Source: JAYFRE01 sp034926235
Lineage (GTDB): Bacteria > Pseudomonadota > Alphaproteobacteria > Rhodospirillales > Magnetospirillaceae
Direction: 5' to 3'
DNA: 26,432 nt
NCBI GenBank assembly: GCA_034926235.1
Contig: JAYFRE010000079.1
Coordinates: 1 to 26,432 of the forward strand
The position numbers were made by a program, and so were the translations under genes. The notes beneath the pieces were generated by a model. The model was not told the origin of the DNA and did no database searches. It was given only the letters and a program-made list of their open reading frames with translations. Shown in pieces: positions 16,304 to 24,593 of the stretch (the first letter of the stretch is position 1; every line of letters begins with the position of its first letter).

Positions 16304-16677
16304 GAAAACAAAAACATTATAGAAAATATTGCATATATGTGAACACGCTATACATTTGAGATGGCGTTCAAATGAACATGGGGGGTGTCTGTTTCGGCGA
16401 TTTTTGGGAAACGACACCCAGGTTTAGCATCGAGAAGTCTATCCTATATAATCGCCTTTGTTGGCAAGGCTGGATATGCCAAGGAAAATTCGCAAATATA
16501 GTGTGGAATATGCGTTAAACATAACGCGTGAGTACTAAAAAATTCGGTTTATGACTGAAATGCAGATTGTTTAACGAGCTTAGTGTCTATTAATTCCTGG
16601 TTTAATTTAAAATATTGCTTATAGGCAATGGTCTAGGTTCTGATTTTTTCGTCATCGTTCTGGCCGGCGTTTTTCGC
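16304..16677. other. Non-coding right flank of the catabolic island
   Basis: This is 374 AT-rich bases without a supported gene, ending abruptly at the high-GC macro-domain gene. It contains the strong hairpin at 16383-16419, a small repeat GCGTTA-AACA-TAACGC at 16512-16527, and the motif CGATTTTTGGGAA (16398-16410) shared with the left flank. No tRNA or integrase remnant was recognised. Confidence 0.45.
16383..16419. repeat. Strong imperfect hairpin, possible mobile-element end
   Basis: GGGTGTC, a bulged T and GTTTC (16383-16395) pair with GAAACGACACCC (16408-16419) over a 12-nt loop. There is no U-tract on either strand, so it is a poor intrinsic terminator. Terminal repeats starting TGTC... 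are common in insertion sequences, including IS21-type elements; that link is inference. Confidence 0.5.
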
Positions 16678-17208
16678 CTACGCCGCCAGAGCGGCCCGGT
16701 GCAGGGCGGCTGAAGCGTCGGAAAAACAGCAGAACATGGCTTGCCGGATGGTGGGGAACCGCGCCAGCGCTTCCGCCGTTGCCGCCACTGCGATCGGGGC
16801 GGCGCGGTCGGGCGGGAAGCCATAGACCCCGGTGGAAATGGCTGGAAAGGCGAGCGTGGCGATGCTGTTTTGGGCCGCCAGTTCGATGGCATGACGGTAG
16901 CAGGCGGCGAGCAAGGTGTCTTCGCCCCCGGCTCCGCCGCTCCAGATGGGGCCGACGGTGTGAATGACGAATCGGGCCGGCAGACGATAGCCTTTGGTGA
17001 TGCGGGCTTCGCCGGTCGGGCAACCGCCCAGCGTCCGGCATTCCTCCAATAGATCCGGTCCGGCGGCGCGATGGATCGCGCCATCGACTCCGCCGCCACC
17101 CATTAGGGACTCGTTGGCGGCGTTGACGATGGCGTCCAGCGCCAATCGTGTGATGTCGCCGGTCACGACCGTCATGCGCGCTTGGATGTCGTTTCGAGCC
17201 GTCGCCAT
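16678..17208 (-). CDS. Macro-domain protein (O-acetyl-ADP-ribose deacetylase-like)
   Basis: A 176-residue cytoplasmic macro domain. Ligand motifs are VVTGDIT (14-20), VNAANESLMGGGGVDGAI (28-45), GEARITKGYRLP, VIHTVGPIW and LAFPAISTGVYGFP, matching the MacroD/YmdB class. That class hydrolyses O-acetyl-ADP-ribose and removes ADP-ribose from proteins. The Asn and the Gly-rich loop with Asp42 needed for catalysis are present. It follows hemN by 33 bases on the same strand with GAGAGGAAG ahead of the ATG, so the two are probably co-transcribed. The functional link to heme synthesis is unclear. Confidence 0.92.
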   Translation of the reverse strand: MATARNDIQARMTVVTGDITRLALDAIVNAANESLMGGGGVDGAIHRAAGPDLLEECRTLGGCPTGEARITKGYRLPARFVIHTVGPIWSGGAGGEDTLLAACYRHAIELAAQNSIATLAFPAISTGVYGFPPDRAAPIAVAATAEALARFPTIRQAMFCCFSDASAALHRAALAA

Positions 17209-17241
17209 GGCCGCTTCCTCTCCGAAATTCTTCAGTCTCGG

Positions 17242-18594
17242 TCAGATCGCCTTGGAGTGGCGGACCTCGCCCTGGTCCAGATAGCGGTCGAACACCGAAC
17301 AGGCGGCCCGGACCAGCGGGTGGCCGGCGTCGGTGATCCGCACCGTGCGCCCCTGACGGACGAGCAACCCGTCCTTTTCCATCGGTTCCAAACGGTCGAG
17401 ATCGGCATCGAAGAGCGCGGGGTCGGCGTCGAACTGCCGGCAAACCGCTTCGACATCCAGCGCCATATTGCACATCAGCCGTTCGATCAGCGTGCCGCGC
17501 AGGCGGTCATCCCCGGACAGGGCAATGCCGCGCGTCGTTGCCAAAAGCCCCTGGCCGATCCGTTCCTGATACTCCTCGATACCGACCGCATTGGCGGCGT
17601 AGCCTTGTCCCAGCGATCCGATTGCGGATGCGCCGAAGCCCAGCAGGACGGGGGCGGCGTCGGTGGTGTAACCCTGAAAATTCCGGTGCAGATGGCCAGC
17701 GGCCAGGGCGTCGGCCAAAGGGTCTGAAGGCAGAGCAAAATGGTCGAGCCCGATGCGCGCATAGCCATGCGTTTCGGTCAGACATCGTCCGACCGTTTCA
17801 TATTGCCGCCAGCGTTCCGTCATGTCGGGCAGGGCGGAATTGGGAAGTTCCTGTTGATGCGGCTTCATCCAGGGCACATGAGCGTAGCCGAACAAAGCGA
17901 TCCGAGACGGCTTCAGCGTCACTGTCTGCGCCAATGTGTCGATCAGGCTTTCGGCGGTCTGATAGGGCAGGCCGTAGATCAAATCCAGATTGATGTCGCC
18001 GATGCCGTCTTCGCGCAGCCAGCCGATCAACCGTTCGACCGTGGCGAAAGGCTGCACCCGGTTCACCGCTTGCTGCACCACGGGATTGAAATCCTGCACG
18101 CCGATGCTGACGCGTGAGATGCCCGCTTGCGCCATGGCGGAAACGAAAGCGCGGCTGGTGGTGCGCGGGTCCAGCTCGACGGCGATTTCGGCCTGGGGCG
18201 ACAGGGCAAAGCGTTCGCGCAACAACGCCATCGTTGCGGCGAAATCCTCAGGTTTCAGGATCGTGGGGCTGCCGCCGCCGAAATGGATGTGGCGAACATC
18301 CATCCGCGTGGGCAGCCGGTCCGCCACCATGCCGATTTCCCGCCAGAGATGGCGCAAATAGCCGGCAATGGCGTCATATTGGCTGGTGATGCGGGTATGA
18401 CAGCCGCAAAACAGGCATTGCTTCGCGCAATAGGGGATATGTGCATAAAGCGACAAGGGCGTTGACCGGTCCATTCCGGTTAGCCAGCCCGCATAGGCGT
18501 CCGGCCCGATCATGGGGCCGAAATGCGGCGCGGTCGGATAGGACGTGTAGCGCGGCACCCTCAGGTCATATTTGGTGACGAGATCAAGACGCAT
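17242..18594 (-). CDS. hemN: Oxygen-independent coproporphyrinogen III oxidase (radical SAM)
   Basis: A 450-residue radical-SAM enzyme that decarboxylates coproporphyrinogen III to protoporphyrinogen IX without oxygen. The N-terminus has the true-HemN signature RYTSYPTAPHF (15-25). The cluster motif is C56-AKQ-C60-LF-C63-G-C65, followed by HFGGGSP, VELDPR, RVSIGVQDF, DLIYGLPYQT and the C-terminal HemN domain. These features separate it from HemW. ATG 18594 has AAGG upstream. The gene leads a two-gene unit with the macro-domain gene. I looked for an FNR site upstream and found none that is convincing. Its presence fits a facultative lifestyle. Confidence 0.94.
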   Translation of the reverse strand: MRLDLVTKYDLRVPRYTSYPTAPHFGPMIGPDAYAGWLTGMDRSTPLSLYAHIPYCAKQCLFCGCHTRITSQYDAIAGYLRHLWREIGMVADRLPTRMDVRHIHFGGGSPTILKPEDFAATMALLRERFALSPQAEIAVELDPRTTSRAFVSAMAQAGISRVSIGVQDFNPVVQQAVNRVQPFATVERLIGWLREDGIGDINLDLIYGLPYQTAESLIDTLAQTVTLKPSRIALFGYAHVPWMKPHQQELPNSALPDMTERWRQYETVGRCLTETHGYARIGLDHFALPSDPLADALAAGHLHRNFQGYTTDAAPVLLGFGASAIGSLGQGYAANAVGIEEYQERIGQGLLATTRGIALSGDDRLRGTLIERLMCNMALDVEAVCRQFDADPALFDADLDRLEPMEKDGLLVRQGRTVRITDAGHPLVRAACSVFDRYLDQGEVRHSKAI

Positions 18595-18795
18595 AGATCG
18601 ACCTTGCTTTTGGCCGTCAAAGGCTACTCTACAGATTGAAGCAATTCTATAAATAATCTAGTGCTTTAGGTTGCGTTTGGGGGGGCGAAAAACAAGAGCT
18701 TGGAGTCGGAAGAAGGATAAAAAGCGATGGTTTTCGTCGTGGCGCGGCCGTTGGAATGGATGAACCCGGCCATCGGAACGGAAAGAACGGGCGGT

Positions 18796-19716
18796 TTAGG
18801 AAGGGCCGGCTGAGCGTTTCGTGCGTGTCGCCAGCCAACAGACGATGGACCCCGCACAGACCATGGCGGCCCCCTGCCAGAAAGAGAGCGCAAGGGGTGT
18901 TTGCAGAATAGCGGACGCCAGCAATGCTGAAAATACCGGTGTGAAATAAGACGCTCCGGCCAGAATCGTGACATTGCCGCGCAAGATACCGATATTCCAG
19001 GCGGCGTAACCGAACCCCATGGCGGCGGCAGTGCAGACGAGCATGATGAGCGCATGAGGGCTGAACGTCATGGTGTCACCGCCGGTGGCGGCATACGTGA
19101 CCCAAAGGGCAAGCGCGGTCAGGATGAAGAACAATGTGATCCCGTTTTTCCCGTCGGCACTTCTCGCCGTTACGATGCAATAGGCCGCCCATATCAGGGC
19201 TCCCGAAAAAGCGAGGGCGTAGCTCAAGGGATTGTCTTTGACGTTGCCGGCCATCACGGACGGGTCCAGCCCTTGCTCTCCGCCCAGGACCAGGCCGATC
19301 CCGAATAGGGACATGATGAAGCCCGGGACAATCAGGATGTTGGATTTCTGATGATTGAAAAGAATGGCCGCGACGACCGTAAAGGTCGGCCATAAATAAT
19401 TGACCATGCCGATCTCGATCGCCTGCCGCCCATCGTGCGAATAGGCTATGGCCAGGGCGAAGAACACTTCGTACGAGACGAACAGAATGCTTCCCCAGAA
19501 GAGATAACGGCGTGGAAATTCCTTCGGTTTGGTGAAGCCGGTGGTGAAGAACAGCAGGACCGCCGCGACGGTGTAGATCATGGCGGCTCCACCGATTGGT
19601 CCCAAGCTTTCGGTAACGCTGCGGATCAGGCCGACCAGCGAACTCCAAAGCAGGATCGCGATCAGTCCGATCAAGGTCGCCGTGTTTTTGCTTTTGCCCT
19701 CGATAGGCGAGGCCAT
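18796..19716 (-). CDS. yddG: YddG-like EamA/DMT exporter (aromatic amino acids)
   Basis: A 306-residue membrane protein with about ten helices formed by two EamA repeats. LIGLIAILLWSSLVGLIRSV, ESLGPIGGAAMIYTVAAVLL and GMVNYLWPTFTVV closely follow the YddG subgroup, which exports Phe, Tyr, Trp and analogues in enteric bacteria; a Starkeya YddG structure defines the 10-TM DMT fold. ATG 19716 follows GGGAG by eight bases; the extra upstream frame to 19860 overlaps pgeF and lacks hydrophobic character. It is the last gene of the hldD-lgt-midA-pgeF-yddG run, 35 bases after pgeF. Its real substrate in this organism is not proven. Confidence 0.88.
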   Translation of the reverse strand: MASPIEGKSKNTATLIGLIAILLWSSLVGLIRSVTESLGPIGGAAMIYTVAAVLLFFTTGFTKPKEFPRRYLFWGSILFVSYEVFFALAIAYSHDGRQAIEIGMVNYLWPTFTVVAAILFNHQKSNILIVPGFIMSLFGIGLVLGGEQGLDPSVMAGNVKDNPLSYALAFSGALIWAAYCIVTARSADGKNGITLFFILTALALWVTYAATGGDTMTFSPHALIMLVCTAAAMGFGYAAWNIGILRGNVTILAGASYFTPVFSALLASAILQTPLALSFWQGAAMVCAGSIVCWLATRTKRSAGPS

Positions 19717-19751
19717 GCCGTTTTCTCCCGGCTTCTGTCGGGGGCGCCGGC

Positions 19752-20534
19752 CTATCGTTCCAGGAGGATGACCGACAAGGCGCGGCCATAGGCCGTCTCG
19801 CCCCTCTGGGTGGCGCGACGGAAGCTGAAGAATCGGCTTTCCTCGCGGTAGGTGTCGCAAGGTGTGCGCGCGACAGCCGACAGGCCCAGACGGGCCAGAC
19901 GGCGGGCGATATAGCCGGGCAGGTCGAACAGATGATGCCCCTCACGCGGGGATGGCGCGAAAAAAGCGCTGTTTTCCGCGTTCTCTTCCAGGAAAAGCGG
20001 CATGAATTCCGGCCCGACTTCGTAGGAACGGACGGCGATGCAAGGACCGATGGCGGCGGCGATGCGGTCTGTGTCCGCCCCCAGCGCGGTCATCGCGGCC
20101 AGGGTGTTGTCAAGCACGCCGCCCAGCGCGCCGCGCCAGCCGGCATGGGCCGCGCCGATGATTCCCGCCTTGGGATCGACGAACAGCACCGGCGCGCAAT
20201 CGGCGGTCAGGATGCCCAAAAGAAGTCCCGGTTGAGCCGTGACCAGCGCGTCGGCCTTCAGATCGGGCGCACCGCTCACCCCTTCCGGACCGATGGTGAC
20301 GACTTGGGTGCCATGCTGCTGGGATAAGGTGATCAGTGCCGAAGGTTTCAGATCGAACAAGCCCGCCACCCGGGCGCGGTTTTCGGCGATATGAGCCGGA
20401 TCGTCGCCGCTGGTGGGACTGCAATTGAGCGAGGCGAAAAGGCCGGTCGAAACGCCGCCTTCCCGGGTAAAGAAACCATGGCGGACATTCGGCGCTTCGT
20501 TCAGGGCCGAAACGCTGATCATCGGAGGTATCAT
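19752..20534 (-). CDS. pgeF: YfiH/PgeF family protein (purine nucleoside phosphorylase / peptidoglycan editing factor)
   Basis: A 260-residue protein of the DUF152 'laccase domain' family. Zinc-site motifs are GGVSTGLFASLN, TLSQQHGTQV, LTADCAPVLF, GAAHAGWRG, IGPCIAVRSYEVG and the C-terminal CDTYREESRFFSFRR. Family members have been assigned adenosine or purine-nucleoside phosphorolysis and removal of misincorporated residues from peptidoglycan precursors. The start at 20534 overlaps the midA stop as ATGA, so translation is coupled; a second ATG at 20522 is possible. The lgt-midA-pgeF order is typical of alphaproteobacteria. Confidence 0.92.
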   Translation of the reverse strand: MIPPMISVSALNEAPNVRHGFFTREGGVSTGLFASLNCSPTSGDDPAHIAENRARVAGLFDLKPSALITLSQQHGTQVVTIGPEGVSGAPDLKADALVTAQPGLLLGILTADCAPVLFVDPKAGIIGAAHAGWRGALGGVLDNTLAAMTALGADTDRIAAAIGPCIAVRSYEVGPEFMPLFLEENAENSAFFAPSPREGHHLFDLPGYIARRLARLGLSAVARTPCDTYREESRFFSFRRATQRGETAYGRALSVILLER

Positions 20535-21598
20535 TTGCAGCCGTCGAATCCGGGCGGTGAAGGGGACGAGGCGTCGGTCAGAGCCAACACCTTGAACAGG
20601 GTGCCCATTTCTGCCGGTTCGATCAAGCGTCGGCAACGCGATGCGGTGTCAAAGGCGCGGTCAGGGCGGGTTCTTTCCAGGATGGCGCTGCGTTCCAGAA
20701 TACCCAACCGGGTCAGAAAGGTTCCTTGCGGCACCGGCCCCCAGCCCCGCGCCGGACGGGCGGCTCGGGTAAAAGCCTCGAAATCGACATGGGCGGTGAT
20801 GTCGGACGAACCGGGATCATCCAGAACGGACCGGGTGGCGTGGCGGCGCACCGCCTGCAGGCTGTCGCCGGCAGCGCTGCGGGCATGTCCGTAATCGATG
20901 AACAGCGCGGCTCCTCCACCGGCGGCGATTCGTTCGCCTAAGAAGCGGGCCAGGGACTGCGCGGCTTCATTGACCTCGAAAATGGTGTTTTCCGCCGCCA
21001 GGGGGGCACTCTCCGGGGTGGCGGGCGGGCCATCTTGGAAACGAAGCTTGTTTCCATCCAGGCCGATCATCCGTTCGCGCCAGCCATCTTGGCGGAATAC
21101 GAATTGGCGGATGGGCAGAGCGTCCAGGAATTCGTTGGCGATCAGCAGCAGCGGCATGTTCCGGGGCAATTCTTCCCAATGGTCGTGCCAGACCGGCTGG
21201 ATCGGAGCCAGGGATTGCGCCTGTTTGTGACGAAGAACGGGACTGGTTTCGACCAGATGGATGCGCGCCGCATCGATGAAATCGGGCATGATCGCACGCA
21301 GGGCGCGCAGCGCGTCGGCCATCAGCGTGCCGCGTCCCGGCCCCAGTTCGGCCAGAGCGACCGGGGACGGGCTGCCCATCTGCCGCCACATCACCGCGCA
21401 CCATGCGCCGATCAGTTCGCCGAACATCTGGCTGATTTCCGGTGCGGTAATGAAATCACCCCCCTGGCCCAGCGGATCTCGGGTCCGGTAATAGCCATGT
21501 TCGGGATGGCCGAGCGCCAGGGCCATGTAATCAGCGACGGAAAGGGGCCCGGTGTGGGCGATGCGCTCGGCGATCAGGGACAGGAGCGGGGTGGTCAC
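20531..21598 (-). CDS. MidA/NDUFAF7-family SAM-dependent methyltransferase (DUF185)
   Basis: A 355-residue protein. SAM-binding motif I is ALAELGPGRGTLMADAL (81-97). The family signatures GHPEHGYYRTRDPLGQGGDFITAPEISQMFGE, ANEFLDALPIRQF and FIDYGHA are present (these are spread over several blocks and only key parts are quoted). The mitochondrial homologue NDUFAF7 dimethylates an arginine of a complex I subunit; the bacterial role is probably similar but less certain. The start is taken as GTG 21598, overlapping the lgt stop as GTGA. This gives the family's normal length; the longer frame to 21811 lies entirely inside lgt. Confidence 0.9.
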   Translation of the reverse strand: MTTPLLSLIAERIAHTGPLSVADYMALALGHPEHGYYRTRDPLGQGGDFITAPEISQMFGELIGAWCAVMWRQMGSPSPVALAELGPGRGTLMADALRALRAIMPDFIDAARIHLVETSPVLRHKQAQSLAPIQPVWHDHWEELPRNMPLLLIANEFLDALPIRQFVFRQDGWRERMIGLDGNKLRFQDGPPATPESAPLAAENTIFEVNEAAQSLARFLGERIAAGGGAALFIDYGHARSAAGDSLQAVRRHATRSVLDDPGSSDITAHVDFEAFTRAARPARGWGPVPQGTFLTRLGILERSAILERTRPDRAFDTASRCRRLIEPAEMGTLFKVLALTDASSPSPPGFDGCK

Positions 21599-22392
21599 GG
21601 CGTCCGGCGGAGCGCGAACAGAATCAAGCCGGCTCCGGCAAGGACCAGGGGGATGGATAGAAGCTGGCCCATCGTCGCCCCACCCCACAGAAAGCCCAGG
21701 AACGGGTCGGGCTGACGGAAAAATTCGGCGGTGATGCGGGACAGCCCATAACCGGCGAGGAAAACTCCGGCCAGGATGCCGGGGCGGCGTCGCACCGATT
21801 CGCAGCGCCATAGGAGATGCAGGACCAGCAGCAGCAGCAACCCTTCCAGCGCGGCTTCATAAAGCTGACTGGGGTGGCGGGGAATGGGGCCGCCATGCGG
21901 AAAGACCATCGCCCAGGGCAGATCGTCGGGCGCTGCGCGGCCAAACAGTTCGCCATTGATGAAATTGGCGATGCGTCCGAACAAAAGCCCCAGCGGCACG
22001 ACGGCGCACAGAATGTCGGCGACGGGCAGCAGCGGCAATTTGCGGATGCGGCAGAACAGGATCAGCGCCAGAATGACGCCCAGCGCGCCGCCATGAAACG
22101 ACATGCCGCCCTGCCAGACCTTCAGGATGTCCAGCGGGTTGGAAAAATAATAAAGCGGTTTGTAGAACAGCACATAGCCCAGCCGTCCGCCGCCGACGAC
22201 GCCCAGTGTGGCCCAAAACAGAAAATCGTCCAGTTGCGGGGCGGTGATGACCACCGGAGGCTTTGCAGCCAGCCAGCGCATATAGCGCCAGCCGCCGATC
22301 AGCCCGACGATATAGGCGATGGCGTACCAGCGGATAGCGAACCCGCCGATCTGGATGGCGACGGGGTCGATCTCGGGAAAGTTCAGCGCCAT
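21595..22392 (-). CDS. lgt: Prolipoprotein diacylglyceryl transferase
   Basis: A 265-residue inner-membrane enzyme that transfers diacylglycerol from phosphatidylglycerol to the lipobox cysteine of prolipoproteins. The Lgt signature GRIANFINGELFGR is at 139-152, with the essential His in MSFHGGALG (H100) and the second arginine-containing block HPSQLYEAALEG. About seven hydrophobic helices are present. The ATG at 22392 lies 36 bases after hldD, and its stop overlaps the midA start. It is the second gene of the five-gene minus-strand run. Confidence 0.96.
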   Translation of the reverse strand: MALNFPEIDPVAIQIGGFAIRWYAIAYIVGLIGGWRYMRWLAAKPPVVITAPQLDDFLFWATLGVVGGGRLGYVLFYKPLYYFSNPLDILKVWQGGMSFHGGALGVILALILFCRIRKLPLLPVADILCAVVPLGLLFGRIANFINGELFGRAAPDDLPWAMVFPHGGPIPRHPSQLYEAALEGLLLLLVLHLLWRCESVRRRPGILAGVFLAGYGLSRITAEFFRQPDPFLGFLWGGATMGQLLSIPLVLAGAGLILFALRRTP

Positions 22393-22428
22393 GAATGATG
22401 TGCCGGATTGGAATCGGATAGGGATTGT

Positions 22429-23415
22429 TCAGACATAACGATCGGCGGCGGCGAGATAGCGGGTGACATAGGCCTCGATCCCCTGTTCCAGCGGGGTGAA
22501 GGGCTTGTCATAACCCGCGGCGCGCAGTCTTTCCATACGGGCTTCGGTGAAATATTGGTATTTTTCACGGATGCCGATCGGGATATCGATGAATTTGACG
22601 CGTGGTTCCTTGCCCAGGGAGCGATAGACGGCGGTAGCAAGGTCCAGGAAGCTGCGCGCCTTGCCGACGCCCAGATTGAACAGCCCGTTCACCTCGGGGT
22701 GATCGAGCAGCCATAGCAGCACATCGATGACGTCGCCGACCCAGATGAAGTCGCGCAGCTGGCCGCCATCGTCGTAATCGGGGCGATGCGAACGGAAAAG
22801 CTGCGCCTGGGTACCGGCTTCGGCATGGGGGAAGACCTGGCTGACGACGCTTTGCTGCGCGCCTTTGTGATATTCGTTGGGGCCGTAGACGCTGAAGAAT
22901 TTCAACCCCACCCACTGCGGCGGCAGGGTTTTCCCGTCGGCGACCTTGCGCGCCAACCGGCGGTCGAACAGATGTTTGCTCCAGCCCTGGGCATTCATGG
23001 GGCGCAACAGCGACAGAGCGGTCGGCGACAGATCGTCGTCGAATCCGTTCTCGCCATTGCCATAGGTCGCCGCCGACGACGCGTAGATCATGCGCACGTC
23101 ATTGCGCGTGCACCAGGCGAACAGCGCCAGCGTCAGGTTGAAATTGTTGGCGACCAGAAGATCGGCGTTGGTTTCGATGGTGGACGAGATCGCCCCCATG
23201 TGGAACAGGCAGCGGATGCGGTTCTTATTGGCTTCCAGGAAATCGAATATCTGCTCGGGATGGACGATGTCGGACAGTTCCCGCTTGCTGATATTGAGCC
23301 ATTTATTGTTGCCGCGCAGGCGATCGCAGACCACCAGCGGGCCGTCACCGCGCCTTTCCAGGGCCGCCAGCAGATTGGAGCCGATAAAACCCGCGCCGCC
23401 GGTTACGACATACAT
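22429..23415 (-). CDS. hldD: ADP-L-glycero-D-manno-heptose-6-epimerase (HldD-like)
   Basis: A 328-residue short-chain dehydrogenase-type epimerase that makes ADP-L-glycero-D-manno-heptose for the LPS inner core. Features are VVTGGAGFIGSN (3-14), HMGAISSTIE, YASSAATYGNGENGF, LKFFSVYGPNEYHKG (K184, equivalent to the catalytic Lys) and GLFNLGVGKARSF. At the position of the catalytic Tyr, the usual YGxSK reads QGWSK (Q143). This is unusual; the codon is clearly CAG. ATG 23415 starts directly at the Rossmann motif. It leads the five-gene run and is divergent from ubiK. The name is firm by overall match; full activity is uncertain because of the Tyr change. Confidence 0.9.
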   Translation of the reverse strand: MYVVTGGAGFIGSNLLAALERRGDGPLVVCDRLRGNNKWLNISKRELSDIVHPEQIFDFLEANKNRIRCLFHMGAISSTIETNADLLVANNFNLTLALFAWCTRNDVRMIYASSAATYGNGENGFDDDLSPTALSLLRPMNAQGWSKHLFDRRLARKVADGKTLPPQWVGLKFFSVYGPNEYHKGAQQSVVSQVFPHAEAGTQAQLFRSHRPDYDDGGQLRDFIWVGDVIDVLLWLLDHPEVNGLFNLGVGKARSFLDLATAVYRSLGKEPRVKFIDIPIGIREKYQYFTEARMERLRAAGYDKPFTPLEQGIEAYVTRYLAAADRYV

Positions 23416-23501
23416 GGCGATCCATTCCTGAACGCAGTTGAATCCACATCTAAAATAAGCATTAGCGAAGGCGGGCGGCAAGCCTTCTTCCCGTCGATTC
23501 C

Positions 23502-23530
23502 TTGCGTATACCCGATTGCTCCCCCATAAT
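23502..23530 (+). promoter_or_regulatory. Candidate promoter of ubiK
   Basis: TTGCGT (23502-23507), a 17-base spacer and CATAAT (23525-23530) give a good sigma-70-like pair, placing the start of transcription about 30 bases before the ATG at 23569. The -10 overlaps a CCCCAT-AAT-ATGGGG inverted repeat (23522-23536), which could be an operator. Confidence 0.45.
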
Positions 23531-23568
23531 ATGGGGTACCACTATCCAAAATGCTCAAGGTGACGCCG

Positions 23569-23940
23569 ATGTCCACTGAGAATCGTCTCTTCTCCGATTT
23601 GTCACGTATGACGGAAGGCGCTTTCAACGCTTTGTCGGGGGCCAAGTCCGAGTTTGATACCATGATGCGCCAACGGTTCGAGCGTTTTATGGAATCGATG
23701 AAATTGGTGACGCGCGAGGAATTCGAGGCCGTCGCCGCCCTGGCCCAGCGCGCCCGCGAAGGCGAAGAGGCGCTGGCCGAGCGCGTCGCCGCTCTGGAAG
23801 CGCGCTTGGACCTGCTGGATGGCGGTAAAAAGCCCGCGCCCAAACCGCGCGCGCGCCGCAAACCCGCCGCCAAGAAAACTGCCGCAGCGCCGGTTGCCGA
23901 TACCGCGCCGTCTGAAGCCGGCGATGCCGGAGCGGTGTGA
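23569..23940 (+). CDS. ubiK: UbiK/BMFP-family accessory factor
   Basis: A 123-residue protein with the YqiC/UbiK layout: LFSDLSRMTEGAFNALSGAK (amphipathic, membrane-binding N-terminus), LVTREEFEAVAALAQRAREG and a coiled coil to about residue 93 (AERVAALEARLDLL). An Ala/Lys/Pro-rich tail follows. Family members trimerise, bind lipid and assist aerobic ubiquinone synthesis by binding UbiJ in enteric bacteria. Start 23569 is chosen for the AAGGTG site six bases upstream; an in-frame ATG at 23551 overlaps the promoter-proximal leader. The tail is rich in Lys/Arg and may be disordered. Confidence 0.85.
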   Translation: MSTENRLFSDLSRMTEGAFNALSGAKSEFDTMMRQRFERFMESMKLVTREEFEAVAALAQRAREGEEALAERVAALEARLDLLDGGKKPAPKPRARRKPAAKKTAAAPVADTAPSEAGDAGAV

Positions 23941-24089
23941 CGCAGACGCCTATCCGGGTGGATAATAGTCCTTGCCTTGGCGCGAGAGCGTCGATTAGGC
24001 TACGTTTTGTGTGAGCGCGGCTTGCTACACACAAGATATGATGAATGGATAGACGCTATGCCGACGACGTGCCAAGGGAGGCCACAGGC

Positions 24090-24593
24090 ATGACCTTTTC
24101 GGCAACGACCTCGGAACAGACGCCCCTCAATCCTCTCGACATCGTCGAACAGTTCGTGACGGCCAATGACTGGCCGTTCGATCGGCGCAGCGACGAGGAA
24201 ATGGCGGTCGAAGTCCCCGGAAAATGGTGTGACTATAGCTTGTTCTTCGCCTGGCGCGAGGACATCAACGCGCTGCATTTCACCTGCGCATTCGACATGA
24301 AGGTGCAGGGCGACAAGCGCGTCCAGGTCAACGAATTGCTGGTCACGCTGAACGAACGCATGTGGCTGGGCTATTTCGGCATATGGGCGGAAGAAGGGGT
24401 GCCGATGTTCCGTCACGCCCTTTTGCTGCACGATGCCGGCGGCGCCAGCCTGGAACAGATCGAGGATCTGGTGGATATCGCCCTGTCGGAATGCGAACGC
24501 TATTATCCGGCGTTCCAGTTCGTGATCTGGGGCGGTAAATCGGCGCAGGACGCGATCGCGGCTGCGCTGTTGGATACGGTTGGGGAAGCATGA
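24090..24593 (+). CDS. YbjN-domain protein
   Basis: A 167-residue cytoplasmic protein of the YbjN family (type III secretion chaperone-like fold). Conserved parts are NPLDIVEQFVTANDWPFDR, EVPGKWCDYSLFFAWREDINALHFTCAFD, LVTLNERMWLGYFGIW, PMFRHALLL and ECERYYPAFQFVIWGGKSAQDAI (quoted blocks, not continuous). E. coli YbjN affects stress and motility, but no molecular activity is agreed. The gene sits directly before proC, overlapping as ATGA, in the order usual for alphaproteobacteria. ATG 24090 with AGGGAGG upstream is preferred over 24045. Confidence 0.9.
   Translation: MTFSATTSEQTPLNPLDIVEQFVTANDWPFDRRSDEEMAVEVPGKWCDYSLFFAWREDINALHFTCAFDMKVQGDKRVQVNELLVTLNERMWLGYFGIWAEEGVPMFRHALLLHDAGGASLEQIEDLVDIALSECERYYPAFQFVIWGGKSAQDAIAAALLDTVGEA

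Noticed and set aside
18600..18660. Possible FNR site upstream of hemN (TTG...CAA pieces)
   Set aside because: Spacing does not fit TTGAT-N4-ATCAA and half sites match poorly.
21599..21811. N-terminal extension of the MidA frame
   Set aside because: It lies wholly within lgt on the same strand; the GTG at 21598 with a 4-base overlap gives the normal family length.
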